Both the position numbers and the translations under genes were made by a program. From Aurantiochytrium sp. KH105 (Eukaryota; Sar; Bigyra; Thraustochytrida; Thraustochytriidae): a stretch of DNA of 64,000 bases. Position 1 is the stretch's first letter; every line of letters starts with the position of its first letter. Shown in pieces: positions 30,284 through 39,762 of the stretch. Under the pieces are notes generated by a model, which saw nothing but the letters and a program-made list of their open reading frames with translations, made no database searches and was not told the DNA's origin. The stretch covers positions 235,570 to 299,569 of the forward strand of contig BGKB01000082.1 in the NCBI GenBank assembly GCA_003116975.1. The letters are read 5' to 3'.

Positions 30284-31471
30284 ATGGCCTCCCGCCTTGG
30301 CATGAGGGCCGTGCGCCTTGCCACCGTCGCGCAGCGCAGCGGTGCGCTCCGCACGGCCACCCGCACCGCGGCGCCCCGCGCCGCCGCTGCCGTCGCCGCG
30401 CCGATGATGCAGCAGGCCCGCGGCCTCAAGACCCTGAACTTTGGCGGCTCGCAGGAGGACGTCATCGAGCGCTCGGACTACCCCCAGTCCCGCTACGGCA
30501 ACATCTTCAAGGATGACACCCTCTGCATGCTCGGCTACGGCACCCAGGGCCGCGGCCAGGCCCTCAACCTTCGCGACAACGGCATGCCCGTCATCGTCGG
30601 TGTCCGCAAGGATGGTGGCTCGTGGCAGAAGGCCATCGATGATGGCTGGGTCCCGGGCACCAACCTCTTCGACATTGACGAGGCCCTCAGCAAGGGTACC
30701 GTCATCATGTACCTGCTGTCCGATGCCGGCCAGATGATGGCCTGGGACCAGGTCAAGCCCCACCTCACCCCGGGCAAGACCCTCTACGTCTCGCACGGCT
30801 TCTCGGTCGTCTTCAAGGAGGACACCAAGGTCATCCCGCCCACGGACATTGACGTCATTCTCTGCGCCCCCAAGGGCTCCGGCACCACCGTCCGCAACCT
30901 CTTCCTCGAGGGCCGCGGCATCAACGGCTCCGTCGCCGTCTACCAGGACGTCAGCGGCAAGGCCCAGGAGCGCGTTGAGGCCCTCGGTATTGCCGTCGGC
31001 TGCGGCTACCTCTACAACACCACCTTCCAGAAGGAGACCTACTCCGATCTCGTCGGTGAGCGTGGTGTCCTCATGGGCATGATCGCTGGTGCCTTCCACG
31101 CCCAGTACGACGTGCTCCGCGCCAAGGGCCACTCCCCGTCTGAGGCCTTCAACGAGACCGTCGAGGAGGCCACCCAGAGCCTGTACCCGCTCATCGGCGC
31201 CAACGGCGCTGACTGGATGTTCGCCCAGTGCTCCACCACCGCCCAGCGCGGCGCCCTCGACTGGGCTCCCCGCTTCGAGGAGGCCCTCAAGCCTGTCTTT
31301 GAGAAGCTCTACGCCGAGGTCGAGAACGGCAACGAGGCCCGCCGCTCGCTCGATGTCAACAGCCGCCCCGACTACAAGGAGTCCCTCGAGAAGGAGCTCG
31401 CCGCCATCGACCAGTCCGAGATCTGGCAGGCCGGCAAGACCGTGCGCCAGCTCCGCCCGGAGAACCAGTAA
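30284..31471 (+). CDS. ILV5: Ketol-acid reductoisomerase, mitochondrial
   Basis: This 395-residue enzyme converts acetolactate or acetohydroxybutyrate to the dihydroxy acids of valine, leucine and isoleucine synthesis, using Mg and NADPH. Residues about 1-40 are rich in Arg, Ala and Ser without acids, as in a mitochondrial transit peptide. The Rossmann motif GYGTQGRG starts at 84, followed by LNLRDNGMPVIVGVRK, APKGSGTTVR, and the C-terminal knotted domain with GERGVLMGMIAGAF and ETVEEATQSLYPLIG. It follows the fungal-type short class. ATG 30284 (context AAGATGG) starts the transit peptide; the longer frame upstream starts at a non-ATG codon. Third codon positions are almost all C or G, far more than in neighbours. 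Confidence 0.97.
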   Translation: MASRLGMRAVRLATVAQRSGALRTATRTAAPRAAAAVAAPMMQQARGLKTLNFGGSQEDVIERSDYPQSRYGNIFKDDTLCMLGYGTQGRGQALNLRDNGMPVIVGVRKDGGSWQKAIDDGWVPGTNLFDIDEALSKGTVIMYLLSDAGQMMAWDQVKPHLTPGKTLYVSHGFSVVFKEDTKVIPPTDIDVILCAPKGSGTTVRNLFLEGRGINGSVAVYQDVSGKAQERVEALGIAVGCGYLYNTTFQKETYSDLVGERGVLMGMIAGAFHAQYDVLRAKGHSPSEAFNETVEEATQSLYPLIGANGADWMFAQCSTTAQRGALDWAPRFEEALKPVFEKLYAEVENGNEARRSLDVNSRPDYKESLEKELAAIDQSEIWQAGKTVRQLRPENQ

Positions 31472-32015
31472 GCACTGCCCACAAACAGCTAGCTATGCTT
31501 GCTATACTATTTTTTCCCTGTGCCGCTGCTTTTTCCTTTTTTTTTCTTTGTTGAGAATCACCCGCCGAGTTCTTGTCGTCGTTGTTTGCTTGCTTGCTTG
31601 TTTGTGTTCATCATCCTCATCAAAGCGCAGCAGCGCGCCTGTTCTTGCTTGTTGTTGGCCTCGATCCATCCATTGGTGAAATGCTGGCAGTGGCCTCCCT
31701 CCCTCCCCCTTCTTTTCAAGCTTTTTTTTATTTTATTTTTTTCGGACGAAAGTTTTGTAAGACTCTGAGAAGAATGCACGATTGGCCACAAAGTGGGAAT
31801 GCGCCGTGAACGAATGAATGGATGAATGATCTTAGAAGAAGGCTTACGTGACCACAAAGAAGAGGGAGGACAAAGACAAGTGGAGAGAATCGAGTGGCTG
31901 CTCGCAAAATTCGCTTTCGTTGGAGGAGGCGGACGCGAAAGGTGATGGGGAGAGGATGAAAAGTGAAATTTCTTTGCAAGAGATTATTGCGAGTTGGCTA
32001 CAGACAATCTCTCCA
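31472..32015. other. Convergent intergenic region, reductoisomerase 3' flank
   Basis: The region is T-rich on the plus strand just after the stop (31506-31550), with GCTTGCTTGCTTG (about 31587-31600) and T runs near 31720-31742. No gene is seen. Confidence 0.5.
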
Positions 32016-33032
32016 TTAGGCCGCGCAAGCGAATCCGTAGTCGTGGTCGATCTCGACGCTGTCGGGGCGTGAAATCTGCGACGCAATGCCCGAATCACGA
32101 CGCGTGCGGCCCGCCACCTTTTGAAAGATGGGTCCACTGCGGCATTCGTCGCACTGAAGACACGAGTTCAAGCGGTACTCTCCGTTCTCGTACTGAAAGT
32201 CCTTGCAGGCATTGTCCGGCAAGGCATCCGGCGCGCGCTGGATCTTGTTCTTGCACCCCAAAGGATTCCAGAAGGCGCGATAGGGCGCGCAGTAATTGAC
32301 TTCGTAAAAGTTCTTGACGGGATCATTGTTGGGTGCAGACGAGTACGCCAGACACACACCAGCACACTCGTTCAGCGTCGAGCGCGTATTGTAGTACCAA
32401 ATGTACCGGCACGAGGGTTGCGTGAAACCAACATTCTCGAGGCAGTTCAGAACCATTGTCTTGGCCCGTTCCGGACTGATGATCCCCAAGACATTGAGCG
32501 TCGCGCACTGCCTGACGGGAGACGTAAGGTCCGTCACATTCAGGTACAGCGCAAGATCCTCGAGTGTAGAGCAGGCGCCACACGGAGTCACGTGCGTCAA
32601 GTACACGGTTCCGCTCGTGTTTTGCGAGGTCGCCTCGCTCGGTGAGAGTGTCAGTAGATTGTAGCGAATCGTCTCCGTATCCGACTCGCGCGCCTCCGGA
32701 TTGACAAACTCCACGTAGCAGTTCTGCGTCTCGTCAATCTCCGTTACGTAGCCCTGCTCCTCCGGGTACGGATCGACGGTCTCGTACGAGGTAAAATCTA
32801 CGGCGCTGAGGACCTCGTCCAAGTTTTCGCAGCTCGTTCGCGTTTTGAGCGTCTCATAGCACGCTTCGTCCCAAGAGAGCATCCTGCCGTCTCGCGTCTG
32901 GGTCGTCTCGGCCACCACATTCATCGCGCGAAGGTTCGCCCTCTCCTCTGCGAGTGTCGCCTCGGCCTGCGCAGCCTCCACGCACGCCGCCGCCGCGAGC
33001 ACAAGCACGACGACCCCGCGAAGAGTCGTCAT
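32016..33032 (-). CDS. Secreted Cys-rich protein, unknown function
   Basis: From ATG 33032 the product has 338 residues. A signal peptide (about 1-22, ending EAAQA) precedes a soluble domain with many cysteines, including THVTPCGACSTLEDL, CRYIWYYNTR, NECAGVCLAY and the terminal NSCLQCDECRSGPIFQKVAGRTRR. The C-terminal CxxC..C pattern followed by SGPIF..AGRTRR looks like a conserved signature; I recall similar secreted proteins in algae and stramenopiles without known function, which is memory rather than a search. It is probably disulfide-bonded and extracellular or lumenal. Potential N-glycosylation sites are present (NTSG, NVTD). The upstream in-frame ATG 33071 would bury the signal peptide. 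Confidence 0.75.
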   Translation of the reverse strand: MTTLRGVVVLVLAAAACVEAAQAEATLAEERANLRAMNVVAETTQTRDGRMLSWDEACYETLKTRTSCENLDEVLSAVDFTSYETVDPYPEEQGYVTEIDETQNCYVEFVNPEARESDTETIRYNLLTLSPSEATSQNTSGTVYLTHVTPCGACSTLEDLALYLNVTDLTSPVRQCATLNVLGIISPERAKTMVLNCLENVGFTQPSCRYIWYYNTRSTLNECAGVCLAYSSAPNNDPVKNFYEVNYCAPYRAFWNPLGCKNKIQRAPDALPDNACKDFQYENGEYRLNSCLQCDECRSGPIFQKVAGRTRRDSGIASQISRPDSVEIDHDYGFACAA

Positions 33033-33534
33033 CTTTGACGAGTCCGCCGGCCAGCTCCGACTTGGCTGCACGTGCGTTCACGCGTCCCGACGCGAGGGTG
33101 GAGCGGGCGCACGTCGGGAGGAGAACGGGGGGAAAGGGGGAGGGGGGGGGGGGGAGAGGAGGCGAGGGGGCGTGGCGGCTCGCACAACGACGGATGCTTT
33201 GCTATTTGAGGGACTGCCCGCTTCCCGCTTCCGCGCCGTGTGAAAAACCTAATAAGCTGAAGAGAGTCATTTATTGCGTATGCGTGTGCACACCCTCATT
33301 GACGACAACACCTGACTGTGAGTCGCCAGCGTGACGGACGGAAGGACACTCACGAGCGACGCGTGAGAATGGCAGGATGACGTACATACTGGTGAAGGTG
33401 TTTAAGCTGTCTGTCTATCTATCTGTCTGTCTATCTGTGGTCTTGATCGTCCTCCTCCTCCTCGTTATCATCCTTATTCTCATCGACATCTGTGATTGCC
33501 TTTCAAAAAAACTACGTATACTATCTATATATAC
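33033..33534. repeat. Intergenic region with G run and CTGT/CTAT repeats
   Basis: A G-rich tract (about 33127-33157) lies just upstream of the Cys-rich gene. CTGT/CTAT tetramer repeats (about 33406-33437) and TCCTCC repeats follow. It holds the promoter of the Cys-rich gene and the 3' flank of the Rad5-like gene. Confidence 0.5.
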
Positions 33535-34508
33535 CTAGGCGCTGCGAAAAAGGTCGAAAAGATCCTCCATGGACAATTTTTGGCTCTTTTGCGCGGCCGG
33601 GTCGAGCGAAAGACCGTCAGCCTGGAGAGCGTCGTTGGCCATACTAGCCTTGCGTGCCTGGAGAGCCAAAATCTTTTGCTCCACAGTTGCCGTTGCGATG
33701 AGCCGATAGACGTGCACGGGCCGCGTCTGGCCAATTCGATGCACGCGGTCAATGGCCTGCTCCTCAATCTGAGGATTCCACCAGGCGTCCACGAGAAAGA
33801 CGACCGAGGCGCGGACGAGATTGAGTCCCACGCCGCCAGCCTTGAGGCTGACGAGGAAAATGTTGCACTTGGGGTCAGTATTGAATTGGTCAATGGCGGC
33901 CTGACGACGCTTCTGCGTCAACGAGCCGTCGAGACGCGCGCTCGTCATGTCAAGCTCACGCAAACCGCGCTCCACCATATCGAGCATCTTTGTCCATTGT
34001 GAAAAGATGAGAACCTTGATTGGGGCCTGGTTTGCGGGCTTTTGGCCAGCGCCAAGAAACTTTTCACCCTGCTCACGGAGCGCTTCGCTGCCCCACGCGG
34101 TCCCTCCAAGGGACTTGTTGACAGCCTCAATGCGCTGCAAGTGCTGCAGCACAAGGTCGAGTTTCGACGAGGACCGCCAACGCGTCGAAAGCGCCTTATC
34201 TGCTGCTAGACGTCGGCCCTGCTCTTCGGCCTTCTTCTTCTTTACCTCGGACGGAAGTCGCAGCGGATTGATGTCAAGGCGACTTAGCTTGCGCCGACAT
34301 ACAGGACAAGCCATCTCCGCTCCCTTGTACGTGAGCACGCTTTCAAGACAAGGCTTGCACATGACATGGCCACACGTTGTGATGACAGCATCTTTGGGGG
34401 CGTCGAGGCAAATGGGGCAGTCTCCACCCTTTGATTGCTCGAGGTCGGCCAAGGCAGACTCCAAATAGGCGGCCGAGCACTCCGCGCTCGACGCCGTTCC
34501 CGCACCAC

Positions 34509-34539
<31 letters not shown>

Positions 34540-36906
34540 TGTCGAAACCGTCGCAGCTGCAAAGAGGCGATCTCGCAACTGCGCAATGTATTCACGATCC
34601 GAGACAGCCTTTGGCGTGAGCGTGTCTGTTTGAGTGCCGCTCGCGCGATCTTCTTCGGCGTGACTGGAGAGCACGAGAAAGGGATGGTCACAGGCCTGAC
34701 GCATACGCAAAAGGAGCGTAAAGATGGCCGCATACTTTGTGTTGGCGGACCCCGACGATACGAAGCCGTCAAACTCGGCCTTGGAACGCGAGTAGATGGC
34801 ATTGTAAAATGCGCGCTCCGCCTCGGAAAGTGTCACGTAGAGCACCTCGAGATGCTTTTCGGGTAGTTTATGCTGGGTGCTTGCCTCGGCACTCGCTTCA
34901 ACGTCACGCTTGGTTCGCCGCAGCATGACGGGGCCGTCACTGAGCACCGCGCGAAGACGTTGCATTGCAGCAGCACTCTTTTCCTTGTCAACTTGCTGCT
35001 CGAAGGGCATGCGAATGATCTTGGACCACCATCCATACGAGTTCCACGGTTCGTAGCGCAAAAAGAGAAAAAGCGAATAAATGTCATCGACGCTGTTTTG
35101 CAGGGGCGTTCCCGTGAGACACCAGCGGTATTGCGCCTCGAGGGCCGCCGATGCGCGCGCTGCGTCGGTCGTGCGGTTCTTTACATTGTGCGCCTCGTCG
35201 AGCACAACGCGCTCCCACGCCGTGGAAAAGAGGTCCGAGCCAGAATTTTGGAACTCGGACGCCACCGTTCCGTAGGTGGTGAGCACGCAGTCGTAGTTTC
35301 CCAAAACGTTGACTCCACGGTTCCGGTCACTGCCGTGAAAGCGCAAGACGCTTAGACGCGCCTCCTCACGGACTTTGTCTGACAGTTCGGCCTCCCACTG
35401 ACCAATGAGGGAGGTGGGACATACGATCAAGGTTCCGGGTCTCGCGCGCCGTCGACGCTTGCGCGCAGCCTTGCCGCACGATGTCGAGGACTGCGACGTT
35501 CCAAGAGTTATCTCCTCGCTTTGGGTCGACGTCGTCGCCACCAAGTCTACCTCGGCCCTGTTGCGACTACCTTTGTCCAGGTCGACACACTCCATGCCTT
35601 CGTCAGCCTCGTCTGCCGCTGCCTGGCGCTGCGCCAGCTTATCATTCGAAGCGAGAATGAGCGCAATCACCGAAACAGTTTTGCCAAGACCCATTTCATC
35701 TGCAAGGATGCCGCCGCGCAAAGGATCGACGGTGGGCGGCTCTTGAAACTGCACTTGACGCGTGTACACATTGACGTAATACTTGGAGGCCTTGCGGTCG
35801 CGAAACGTGCGTTCTTGCCACAAACTTTCATCTTTGGCAATCTGGGGAAGGTCCTCACGATCAAGCATCCAACGAAGTGCTACTCGCTGATGCGGGCGCA
35901 ATGAAACGCTGAGGCCCGGGGGGTCCTCGGCGGTGCCCTCGAGGTTCTTGACGCCCAAAGTCTCTTCGATGCCTCGAGCGTCCTTTTCTGTGAGCGTGAG
36001 GACTGATCCAGCATCGCCTTGGTCGAGCGCTCCGCAGCCAGCGAACTCGAGGTTGCCTGAAGCTCCGATTGCGACGGACCCATATTTGAGTGGGTTATTG
36101 ATCACCTCGCATAGCTCGAAAAAGGCAACCGCCAAAGGCTCCGTGTTGTCCACGGAACGCTTGGGGTCCGGAAAAAAAGAGAAAATCTCGGGTCCTAGCA
36201 GGTCGAGATGAAGCACGATGGGGATCTGCGAAAAGGGTCGGAGTTCTTCGGGTAAAAACGCTTGAAATGAGGCCGTCGCTCGGACGACGCCGTGGACCAG
36301 GAGCGGGTGAAGGCGACTCGAGATCCACTTGGGCAGGCGACCGAGGAAGACCTCTTTGCAGCCTTGGCCTACGCCGATACGTACCATTGTGGAACGTCCC
36401 TTTTTCCATGTGCGTCCACGCCCTTTGCCCTTGCCCGATGCCTCTGCGGTGCTTCCCAAGGTTCTTTTGGTCTTCGGTTGTCCGAGAGGTTTGCTTTCCT
36501 CCACGGAGACGTTGAGTTCGAAATTTCCTACAAAGGTCTCGGTCGTCTCTTGCACGCTCATGCTCGTAGTTGACTCGGCGTCGACTGCTAGAGAGCACAG
36601 TCGTTTCGGCCATTCGCGGCGTTTGCTCGTGGCGGCTCGTTTCGCGCTGGGATCTTGAATTGTGAGGCGGCCGCTTCCCGTGTTACTCGGTGCGCGTCGC
36701 TTTTTGGTCAAAAGCTGGCTGCTATCCGCTTTTGCCTTTTTCATGGCTTCGTGCACGGCCTCCATGCCTCGATCAAAGTACTTGTTGAGTGCGTTTTCGA
36801 CATTGCCCTCGCAGGCGTCTACAAGCGCCTTGATCTCGCGGTCACCCAGCGTCGTGCCCAGCACGCCTCGGAGCTGCGCTGCGGCGTCAGCGTTGGCTGG
36901 CGCCAT
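33535..36906 (-). CDS. RAD5: Rad5/HLTF-like SNF2 ATPase with RING finger
   Basis: This 1,123-residue nuclear protein should act in post-replication repair, extending K63-linked ubiquitin on PCNA and remodelling stalled forks. An N-terminal UBA-like helix set (about 5-50, GDREIKALVDACEGNVENAL) resembles plant RAD5A. A region at about 175-280 resembles a HIRAN-type module. The SNF2 ATPase has LADEMGLGKT (K409) and DEAH (570-573). A C3HC4 RING (about 830-876, CPICLDAPKDAVITTCGH) sits between the two helicase lobes, the defining Rad5/HLTF feature. The C-terminal lobe has DAWWNPQIEEQAIDRVHRIGQ. An Ala run before the RING is encoded by GCA-type repeats. ATG 36906 begins the UBA-like part; the frame upstream runs into a CCA repeat giving a Trp run and is unlikely to be coding. 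Confidence 0.92.
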
Positions 36907-37553
36907 TGATGGCTCTCTCCGGGCCTCTTTGCTCCCACTGCTCGCGTGACGGCGACGGAGACCGCGTACAAGGTCGGTCTGCAGTTGTTTTCTTGTCAAG
37001 GTGGTCGTTAACCACCACCACCACCACCACCACCTGCCGAGGTCCGGCTCGACCTCGATCAGCGCCCCAGTAGAGAGAGCAAGGGCGCAAGGCAAACGAG
37101 ACGGCGAGAAGCGACTTTGGCTGGCACGCGCGCCGTCGAGAACGGCGTCGCGAGAAGAGGTTGGTGTTTGTTCTGCGACAGGGATTTCTTGCTTGTGCCC
37201 GGTAGCCCGCCCGCGACCTTTGTTTGCGTCGCGACGATCAAAACAAGAGGCCCCTATGCGGCCTGCGGCAAGTCCGCGGAACAGAGCCCTTTCTCCTTGA
37301 GCGCACACGCGCGCGTTCCCCCCACCACGAAGCCCGGAGGTCAAGACAGCGACCCGGTTTGTCTCGCGCGCGCTGCGCTCTCTCGGAGTCCGCTGCGTAA
37401 AAATGGGTTGCGCAAGATGTTGCATCGCACAGACACCCGAGAGTATACGTTGGTGTCTACAATGGCCGGGGCAGCGCGAGACAGGCGGCTCGTAGTAAAG
37501 CGGGAATCGCGATCGTCGTTGCGCGGCGGCGCGGCGCGGCGCGACGCGACGCG
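36907..37553. promoter_or_regulatory. Divergent promoter region with CCA repeat
   Basis: This stretch separates the Rad5-like gene from the three-exon small gene. A CCA repeat lies at about 37012-37035 and a GGCGC repeat block lies just before the next start (about 37523-37550). No TATA box is evident. Confidence 0.45.
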
Positions 37554-38031
37554 ATGGATGAGGATCAGGTGGAGCTGCTGGCGGAACTGCGCGCGCTGCA
37601 GTTCACTGTAGACAAGATGTACGTGGCGGGGGGGGGGGGGTTAACCTCACGATACACCTGGCAGGCGATGAGATGAGAAAACCCGGCGGGCGACGTGGTG
37701 GGTGACGAAGCTGACTTGACTAACCGTGGCGACGAATAAAATGATCGAACGAATAATCAAACGAATGATGGAACAAACACAGCGTGGTGGCGCTTCGCAA
37801 GCTGCGCGAAATGACAGAGCCCGGGGGCGGGTTCTATGAAGCGCAAAAGCGAGCAGCTGAGGTACGTGCAATGTGGACCTGATGATCCGCAATTTGGATC
37901 CATTCATGGCTGACGGCGTAAACATCTTGGCACAGTCGATGCGAATATGGGACACGCTTTTTCAGGCTGCGCGCGATGCTGAGGAGAACAAGGAGACAGG
38001 AGCTACAGACATGAACGACCAGGATGAATGA
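37554..38031 (+). CDS. Small three-exon gene, 79-residue helical protein
   Basis: Joining 37554-37618, 37783-37861 and 37936-38031 gives an uninterrupted 79-residue protein. Intron 1 (164 bp) and intron 2 (74 bp) both start GTACGT and end CACAG, matching the CACAG acceptor of the prohibitin intron. Exon 1 encodes MDEDQVELLAELRALQFTVDK; exon 2 encodes VVALRKLREMTEPGGGFYEAQ; exon 3 encodes MRIWDTLFQAARDAEENKE and an acidic tail. The stop codon overlaps the start of an AATAAA (38030-38035) that could serve as poly(A) signal. The protein looks all-helical with a Gly-rich break and acidic C-terminus. I do not recognise a family; a small subunit of a larger complex is plausible. Its exons are too short to be noticed as open frames. 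Confidence 0.65.
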
Positions 38032-38487
38032 ATAAAAGATGAGCTCAGTGGCCAAAGCACCAGTAGCAGGACAGGGCAGGGCAGGACAGGACAGGACAGG
38101 TCAGGACAAAGCTTCTGCAGCAATGACGCTCAGCGTTGGTTGCCATGGCGGAATTTCTAAGCTTGTCCGGGGCTGCTACTGCAAGCTGGGCCAAGCCGGA
38201 AACAAATTGTTCTGTGGATGGACACAACGAAAGCGCATGAGAACTAGTACTACTTTTACGAAAAAGTTGTGTCCATTTTGTTATCTCATTGTGGGGGTAC
38301 ACTTGTTTGTTTTTTCGAGCTCGCCCATGTCCTTTCTTTAACGGCACGCACAGAGGTCGTTCTTGACGAGACGTGACATTTCACTTCTTATCTCCTCCTT
38401 TTCTTTTATTTATAAGCGGGTTCCAGAGCATAAGCTACGTGGAACGCATTGCACTAGAGGGCATGATCCTTGCCGCTACGTGCTCTA
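38032..38487. repeat. Convergent region with AGGAC/GGGCA repeats
   Basis: Pentamer repeats of the AGGAC type (about 38066-38107) follow the small gene. The rest contains T-rich sequence near 38330-38410. No gene is supported. Confidence 0.5.
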
Positions 38488-38859
38488 TCAGTTGTTGGGC
38501 GAAGAAGACGAAGATGAAGACGACGACGACGACGACGATGAATCAGTAGAAGCAGAAGCAGAAGCAGAAGCAGAGGACGCCGATGGTGGGCTTGCCTGTT
38601 TACCCTGCGCCTCGGCGGCTCGTCTTCGCGCGAGAATCTCTTCGACTTTGGCGTCAACTGCGCGCTGAGCGTCCATGATGGTGTTTGCGTGCTGCTTGAC
38701 GGCGCTGCGAAGGCGCTGCTCGTTAAGCTGCTCCGTCTGCCGCATCTTTTTCTCCATTCTCGCCACCACTTGTTCGGCCTCGCGCACCTCTCTGCGCAGT
38801 GTCTCGAGCTCTGATCTGCGCATGGGCAGGGATGCCAGCGAGCGCATGGCGTTACCCAT
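38488..38859 (-). CDS. Small coiled-coil protein with poly-Ser tail
   Basis: From ATG 38859 the frame encodes 123 residues. Residues about 14-80 form a strong coiled coil (SELETLRREVREAEQVVARMEKKM). A Ser/Ala-rich tail ends in a run of about 14 Ser and PNN, encoded by a GAC/GTC triplet repeat at about 38517-38540. The family is not recognised. The regular heptads and charge pattern argue for a real protein, while the short length and repeat tail leave doubt. Confidence 0.5.
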   Translation of the reverse strand: MGNAMRSLASLPMRRSELETLRREVREAEQVVARMEKKMRQTEQLNEQRLRSAVKQHANTIMDAQRAVDAKVEEILARRRAAEAQGKQASPPSASSASASASASTDSSSSSSSSSSSSSSPNN

Positions 38860-39762
38860 CCTTTCTCGCCCGCCAGCCCGTCCGCCGCGCTGGCCCTCTT
38901 TGGCAAGCCCCGGTCGCGCCGCTGCCGCCAATCACAATTTGGTTATCCCTTTCGATCCCATTCGATCCCATTCCAAAATTTCTTTTGCCAAAGTTCGTAG
39001 TAGCACCTGGCCGCGATGCTCGTATGAATCGCGTTGATGCTATCGTAGGAATCGCATTAATTGTGCTCTTCGCAAACATGGCAGGAAATCCGGACCTTCG
39101 TGAGCATCCGAATTTTATCTATTGACCACGATGGACGAAGTGAGGGAAAAGAGAAAAAATGAGAATCATCGGCGTCATCATTTGCGCCGGCCAAAAAAGG
39201 AAAGAATGAAAGACGACTGACCTCTGCGAAACTGGTTCTCACACGAGTTCATTTTCGGATTCTTCTCTGTGCAGGTCCGCCCACGAGCGCCTGTGATCTT
39301 TAGATTTCACAAATGCGTTCTTCCCCACCGAGGCCGAGCAAGACACACCTTTACACGAGCAAGGAAGACCTCCTGAATGCAAAGGCACGAAGACAATGAC
39401 GTGGTGTCTGCCTTGCCTTGCCTTGCCTTGCCTTGCGAGTCCCATGTCTGCGACGATGTTGCGGTCGCACATGAAACGAAGGCCACTTCTTCAAATGCGG
39501 CTCAAGAAAATCGACTCTTCCCCCCTGTCAGACAAGATCGCTCGCTTGCGCACAAACTCGCAACGCAACAGCAACAACAACAACAACGACGACGACGACG
39601 GCTCTCGTCTTGCTCTGACTCGACGCCGCGCGGCTCGGTCGCTCCGTCGCGCAGCGCGCGCAAGCACGCGGGCAACGCTCGCGCGGGGCAGCGCAAGCAG
39701 CAGTTGCGCGGGAAGCAGAGTGCCGAGGAGCGCGAGAACGAAAAGCGCCAACGTGGACAACG
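38860..39762. repeat. Divergent region upstream of Sly1 with GCCTT repeats and a possible microprotein
   Basis: GCCTT pentamers lie at about 39407-39437 and CAA/GAC triplet repeats at about 39560-39600. A 33-codon frame at 39024-39125 (MNRVDAIVGIALIVLFANMAG..., ending PNFIY) looks like a one-helix peptide but has no supporting context. No other gene is seen. Confidence 0.4.

Noticed and set aside
29117-31132. Long minus-strand frame (about 670 codons) opposite ketol-acid reductoisomerase
   Set aside because: It is the complement of a gene with extreme C/G third positions, which removes stops on the other strand. The N-terminal half mirrors conserved enzyme codons and the rest is low-complexity promoter sequence.
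36907-37425. 173-residue upstream extension of the Rad5-like protein
   Set aside because: The extension contains a Trp run from a CCA repeat and no conserved sequence. ATG 36906 begins a UBA-like domain as in plant RAD5A.
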